Shown here one piece after another: positions 59,352 to 64,000 of a stretch of DNA of 64,000 bases. Both the position numbers and the translations under genes were made by a program. The notes beneath the pieces are model-generated. The model searched no databases and was not told where the DNA came from. It saw only the letters and a list, made by a program, of their open reading frames with translations. The stretch is from Albugo candida. Taxonomy: Eukaryota; Oomycota; Peronosporomycetes; Albuginales; Albuginaceae. The stretch is from NCBI GenBank assembly GCA_905220665.1, contig CAJNAR010000180.1, positions 310,001 to 374,000 on the forward strand. The letters are read 5' to 3'. Every line of letters starts with the position of its first letter. Within the stretch, counting starts at the first letter, position 1.

Positions 59352-61860
59352 CTATTTTTTATCATCCGCGTCTTTATGCCTCTCCGAAGCCGATTCTTGA
59401 AGTTTATTCTTATTCTGAGTGCTTTGCGTTTTGGCTGTCAGAAGCGCCATTACTAGGGTGCTGATCAAGTCAACTAGGTCTCCTATTTTTGTCGTTCTTG
59501 CTCCCGCAAGAACGACTGCCAAACAACATATGGCCACTCTGTCGATGGTTCCTGTTACTATATGACGCAGCACCGTTGGAAGCAAGACCAGTCTTTGAAG
59601 ATTTATTTTCGTCTTCCTCCTTATAATGCTGAGCCAGAGTTCTAGCATTGTCTCTGCTGCAACACGCTCCACGTCTCTCCTACGTGTAGCGTCTAGTCCG
59701 GAAGAAGTGATGCATAATCCTCCTTGATGTTTATCTTCCATTGACGAGCCTTGTTCGAATTCGGCAAGCATACAAAATGTTTCCTCGTCTTCTAAAGCAG
59801 CGACGCCATCACTATGTTCGTTGCTTTCAGCGTTTTCGTTTTCTGCTATGTCAATATCTCTCTGAAGAGTGGCCCCATAGTCCTTTTTCACTGCGCTGTT
59901 CCTCTTGTGAGGATCACCTCTTCCCTCGACTTCCTCGAATTCCACCTGTCGTGTCTTTTCCAGAGAAAGGTATCTTTTCAACCGACCGATTTATTTCAGC
60001 GTAGAGGTAGACATGTAATTGCGTGATTTGTTATGCTAATATCAAGGAGTGAGAACATTCTCTCGATATACGCTACGTGAGGTTCGATCCCATGTACAAG
60101 AATAGCGAGCTACCGAAGTCATTCAATGCCCGGTTTTTTACTCTTGACATGTCGTCACCACTCAGTTGGATATGTGACTACGCCATCAGAATTAGCAAAA
60201 TTTCCTACACCCTTAGAGTAATCCCAGACAGCTTCTCTCATATCTCGCACTTCTGCTTTGGTAAATCTCCATACAGAGGCGAAAAATATGATATCCGCGC
60301 ATATGCATCCTTGGTATTGTATAGCTCGGATGATATAGCCTAGCTTTTGTACTCTGGATGCAGAAATAGGACAACGACATATATGAGGTTGCGGAAATAC
60401 TTCTCGAAGCGTCTGTGAATGGTGGAAAGGCAATGCTACTTTAGTTCTCCATATAACAATGTTAAAGTCCAATAGAGCTGTTGCCTTGTATATAACCAGA
60501 AAACGGAGCAAACAGTCAGCTAAAGTAACTGCCATCTATTCTGATTCAGCAATTGTGTCAAATATAATCCTGGTAAGCTTCAGACACATCTCGTTGTTTC
60601 CGAAATGTGCTCGATCGATGATGATATCATTACCATCTTGCGGAATCGAAAGATAATCTCCATTCTTACTTTTCTCCAAGCAGTATCGAAATGCTGGTTC
60701 ATGCTCGTGAACAGACCGAAAAACATTAACCACCGAGTACAAACGCATTTCGTAGAATTTCTCTTTTTGGTTGGTTCCATTACTTTTGGCCCAGAAATCG
60801 ATTGCAGCCACCAGTACTGAGACCCTTTCAAGTATGGAATTAGACAACAGCTTTTCTACAATGCATTTTTAGGGATGCCGTTACTCAGGTAACTGTATAC
60901 CAGAAGGTTCGCAGCATGAGCGAAGCATCCAAGCTCCATAATATGAGGTAGTAGTCGCCTTAACTTCTGCATCACAGCTGGATTGTGTGTTACGACAGCC
61001 CTAAGATTTTGCATACCAATTCCCAATCTGTGTAAAACCTGCCCTGTCTGATCTTTCAGATTTTCTGCCGTGTATCTCATCGAAGAAAAGTCGACAATAT
61101 CAAGAATGAAAGACTGTTTCATGTCCCTGCACGACTCTATAAATGCGAATATAGATCATCCTTTGCGGTCCTCCCAGCCATACAGGGACAGGGTGAAATC
61201 ATTTTGACCTTCCAGTTTCTCCAACATTTGTAAAGAGCAAAATGCTGCTTGCTGAGGAAGAAGTTTGTTGATCATTTTCCACTTTGAAGGGACATTATAG
61301 GCTGGATGAATTGACTTCATGAAGCGTCGAAAGAAAATGTTCTCTATGAAAGAGAATGGAATTCCCCCATCTATGATGGATATTTCAAAAGCGCATCATA
61401 ATTCTCTTGTTCTGCAGTTGTTAATTTCAAGACATCAAAGTATGAGCTGAGAGCGGTATTGTCCCAATTTGTTTCTTGAAGTAGGATATAAACGCTCACT
61501 TTGCACTCCATCAATCTTTTTTCGGCTGATAGGATCCTCTTCTAATGCAAACTTCTGTTTCGAAGCCAGCATCGTGTAGGTTAGGTGCCTGTCATATGGG
61601 AGTATCTCCTTACAGTTCCCGCTGTGGGAGAGCATTCTTTCTATTCGTCCATCCAGTTCGAAATGATAGAACTTGCACTTCGCTCGCGCTCGCCTTGTGA
61701 CCGCGTTTTTCTCTGTCGACTCATAATGAAATTCTATACCATTGCCATGAATTTCACCCCTAGTTGCTTTTCGTTCTAGCCACACTGTCCTTTAGAATGT
61801 CTTCAATATCCATCCACTTGCCCATTTTTATAGATGCGATTGAATTTGCCGTGTGCTGCT
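59352..61860 (-). pseudogene. Degenerate hAT-type transposase (DUF659-like)
   Basis: Read on the - strand: a BED-finger-like start (CKFYHFELDGRIERMLSHSG, then NC) at about 61600-61680, then the DUF659-like core at 60856-61122 (VLHRLGIGMQNLRAVVTHNP, MELGCFAHAANLLVYSYL), then YSVVNVFRSVHEHEPAFRYC at 60536-60847, then FFASVWRFTKAEVRDMREAV at 60155-60300. A 209-codon ORF at 59352-59981 (SLEKTRQVEFEEVEGRGD plus an acidic stretch) may be its C-terminus and is less certain. Segments lie in different frames with many stops, so the element is dead. Terminal repeats were not identified. Confidence 0.7.
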
Positions 61861-61890
61861 CGATTTTCGCTATAGTATCGTCTCCAGATC

Positions 61891-62054
61891 TGATAGAACA
61901 CTGCTGCGCATTGTGATAATGATATTTATTGAAGAACATTAGAAGTCTACTTATAGCCACCAATCAAAGATTATGCACCGTACCACACTATCTTATCTTT
62001 CCACAACATGGCGATAGGCATGTTGCAGAGCAATTACGGTTTACACTCCAACAC
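61891..62054 (-). repeat. Probable 3' LTR of copia-3
   Basis: On the - strand it begins TGTTGGAGTG after the purine tract GTGGGAG and runs 164 bp to TTCTATCA, giving the expected TG...CA ends. No partner LTR lies in the window, so the inner boundary is an inference from termini and from the adjoining hAT relic. Confidence 0.5.
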
Positions 62055-62060
62055 TCCCAC

Positions 62061-62780
62061 TCACTGTCGTTGCAAGGTCGATCTAATCCCCATTGCATCA
62101 CAAATAAGTTTCATTCTATTCGTGCCGAGTGCTTTCGTTAATATGTTCGCGAGTTGGTACTTTGTCTCTTTGTAGATCACTTTAATCAGCCCTTCCAAAA
62201 TCTTCTCGCGAATAAAGTGATAGCGAATATCCACATGCTTCGCTCGCGCGTGATATCCTGGGTTCGTTGCCAACGCGGTAGCCCCTTGGTTATATTCGTA
62301 CACCACTGTTGATGCCTTCTGTTCAAATCCAAAATCCGATAACATTGATCTTGCCCATAGTACGTCTTGAGTACACATGATCAATGCCATGTATTCAGCT
62401 TCAGATGTACTCAACGCCACTGTCCTTTGATACTTTGAATTGAACACAACAGGTCCACCATTAATTAGTATCAGATCACCGAGATCATCCAGGTTGCTTC
62501 CCAATCAGCATCACCGTATGCTGATATTTGGTTCGGGGTCTCGTTGCGATTGTAATATACTCCAAATGTTATTGTTGGAATCAGGTAATGCAACACCTCG
62601 ATTGCTGCTTCTAATGATGTTGTCCTGGGTCAGATGCAAACCGTCCAAGTTGGCTTACAGCAAACGCCACATCTGGTCTTTCGCAAGTCGCAACATATAG
62701 CAGTCGACCAATAAGCTGGTGATACGGTGTGCGTTTGATGACTTCCTTTTCTTCTGGCGTTTTTGGACCGTATCCTCCTT
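62061..62780 (-). pseudogene. Copia-3 RT connection and RNase H
   Basis: Between 62780 and 62620 the - strand reads VIKRTPYHQLIGRLLYVATC, then ERPDVAFAVSQLGRFASDPG, the conserved stretch after the RT palm. The frame shifts, and 62504-62061 is an open 147-codon block: VALSTSEAEYMALIMCTQDV (RNase H Glu), ARAKHVDIRYHFIREKIL, and QLANILTKALGTNRMKLICD at the C-terminus. The RNase H block is the best preserved copia coding stretch in the window, which suggests this element is younger than copia-1. Confidence 0.85.
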
Positions 62781-62799
62781 AGAGTTTTAAACTTGAGTC

Positions 62800-63598
62800 A
62801 CATGGATTCTCTGTAGACGAGCTTGACTCTGCTTGAGCAGTTCTGTAGTCATTTTCATATACTTCTACTGTGTAATTGACATCTCACGCTTCTTGTGATC
62901 GTACCCAGTCGTGGCTTCTTCAGATGAGCTTGGCAAGTGTTGTGTAACCATAGTTACTTCAACCATAAAAGACACATCGCTAGCCAATCGAGATTGTTTA
63001 GGTGGAGGTTCTTCCTCGTCGCTCGCGCTTACATGGAAGTCTGGGTCATCAAGTACAATACTGTTTTCCGGATTATTGTCAGCTCGTTTTGCTTCAATCC
63101 TCAGTGTTGACGAGGGTTAGATCCGTGCCGCTCTCGCACTAGCAATTCCACCGGTTTTGTCGGAAAGAAGTCGTCGATCCATCACAGGAAGAGATCTACG
63201 AGCCATTTTTGGGTGGGATACTAAGGCGTCCGTAGTTCCCCCAGCAGACGCTATGTCTTCCGGAAAAATCCATTTTCGGATTCAATGGCACTCATGTGTG
63301 CATCCATTTCCACGTCATCAACAACACTTTGACCTTCCATATCCACGTCATCAGATCCATTGATCATATCCAAATCGTTAAATTCATGGTACTGTAAATC
63401 ATCGCGCGATATAAAATCTGTGTCACACACTTGCGGCTGTTTAGTTGGCTTGTGGGCTCCATCATTGAGTATGTTGTCTTCGTAGATACTTTCCACTTCG
63501 CGTTCATCCAGTAGTATCATTCTGCTGACCTGGACGATGTTCGCTTCCAAGTCAAGTACTTTGTAGCCTGGTATGAGATGCATAGCCCAGTAACACAC
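62800..63598 (-). pseudogene. Copia-3 integrase C-terminus and acidic linker
   Basis: 63598-63251 reads GYKVLDLEANIVQVSRMILL, then DEREVESIYED, the typical copia integrase C-terminal segment. An acidic linker follows (NDLDMINGSDDVDMEGQS) and, in shifted frames, EEEPPPKQSRLA-like sequence to about 62890. In a complete element the RT palm would follow the linker; it is absent here. Confidence 0.7.
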
Positions 63599-63610
63599 AG
63601 CGAGAACTCT

Positions 63611-64000
63611 TCACATCGAATTTCGTGCGTTTTGTTTCGCTGACATGTGCATATCCAAGTGATCCAAATACGCGCAAATAAAGTAGGTTTGATTTCGTCT
63701 TAAACACATTTCGAATATAGTCATAGTTTTGTTCGTGCTTGTCGTGGTTCTATTAATTCGATGCACAGTGGTATTGACCACTTCAACCACCAAGTCTGCG
63801 AAACACACTTGTAGTGCATCATGCTCAGTGACTGTCCGGTTGATTTCGCTCTCCCTTTTGTTATGGGCTGTAAGGCACTGTTTTCGATGAATAATTCCAT
63901 TCATCCAGCAAAACGCATCAAATTTCTGGTTCTGAAATTCACTTCCTTTTATCCTTGCATATACCCTTGATCTTAATTCCACACTGTAACTCCATCTCAA
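63611..64000 (-). pseudogene. Copia-3 integrase core, cut by the window edge
   Basis: The 129-codon - strand block is open at the right edge. It contains NGIIHRKQCLTAHNKRESEI followed by NRTVTEH, matching the integrase segment with the catalytic Glu, then VNTTVHRINRTTTSTNKTMT and FEMCLRRNQTYF. The spacing and the asparagine-rich ending are typical. Substitutions at normally invariant positions (for example TAHNKRE for SPQQNG) suggest decay. Confidence 0.75.

Larger units (their letters stand above)
61891..64000 (-). mobile_element. Copia-3: 3' part of a Ty1/copia element with deleted RT core
   Basis: On the - strand, from the right edge inwards: integrase core, integrase C-terminus, acidic linker, the last part of the RT/connection region, RNase H, polypurine tract and LTR. 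The 5' half lies beyond the window. The RT palm with its YVDD box is missing between about 62890 and 62780. Motifs differ clearly from copia-1 and copia-2 (for example GRLLYVATCERPDVAFAVSQ), so it is another lineage. Confidence 0.8.

Noticed and set aside
60077..60120. tRNA-like GGTTCGATCCC string
   Set aside because: The surrounding bases do not form a T-arm or an acceptor stem, so no tRNA is called. No other convincing tRNA or rRNA was found.
1..64000. CRISPR array, prophage, bacterial operon or biosynthetic cluster
   Set aside because: No regularly spaced repeats, no bacterial gene spacing or ribosome binding sites, and eukaryotic retrotransposons throughout.

Overview
This window reads as a gene-poor, repeat-rich stretch of a eukaryotic nuclear genome, most likely an oomycete (water mould). 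The inference rests on several things. There is no operon structure and no bacterial gene. The Ty1/copia, L1-like LINE, pogo-like DDE and hAT elements resemble families common in oomycete genomes, judged from memory because no search was possible. One predicted secreted-protein gene has a sequence close to the oomycete initiator consensus just upstream of its ATG. I cannot name the species. Two single ambiguous bases (45023, 51272) point to a draft assembly.

Layout, left to right. 2.7-4.6 kb: a broken protein-coding region of unknown function. 6.43-11.10 kb: an old copia element on the + strand (copia-1), inserted into the tail of a LINE-like repeat. 12.40-17.13 kb: a second copia element on the - strand (copia-2), with both LTRs, a perfect 5-bp target duplication and a primer-binding site, but a broken gag-pol. 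17-23.8 kb: mostly nothing recognisable. 23.8-25.7 kb: a strongly diverged relic of the LINE reverse transcriptase. 26-45.5 kb: long stretches with no recognisable gene, holding two or three - strand ORFs that begin with signal-peptide-like segments (31.5-32.2, 38.2-38.7 and perhaps 43.2-43.4 kb) and a perfect 26-bp palindrome (33.5 kb). 45.5-53.04 kb: a nearly complete but inactivated L1-like LINE, with a repeat-bearing leader, ORF1, AP-endonuclease, reverse transcriptase, zinc-binding tail and 3' tail. 55.3-56.9 kb: a broken pogo-like transposase on the - strand that runs into the C-terminal tail of a tryptophan synthase beta gene. 57.5-58.8 kb: a decayed gene of unknown function. 59.35-61.9 kb: a decayed hAT transposase. 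61.9-64.0 kb: the 3' half of a third copia element of a different lineage, running off the right edge and missing its reverse transcriptase core.

No intact multi-gene system was found. The main points are as follows. The copia primer-binding sites match the anticodon arm of initiator tRNA-Met and contain the likely gag start codon. One copia element is nested in a LINE tail whose uninterrupted copy is also in the window. A transposase and a tryptophan synthase tail are joined. Candidate secreted-protein genes lie in the gene-sparse part, which is where plant-pathogenic oomycetes often keep effector genes; that link is an inference.
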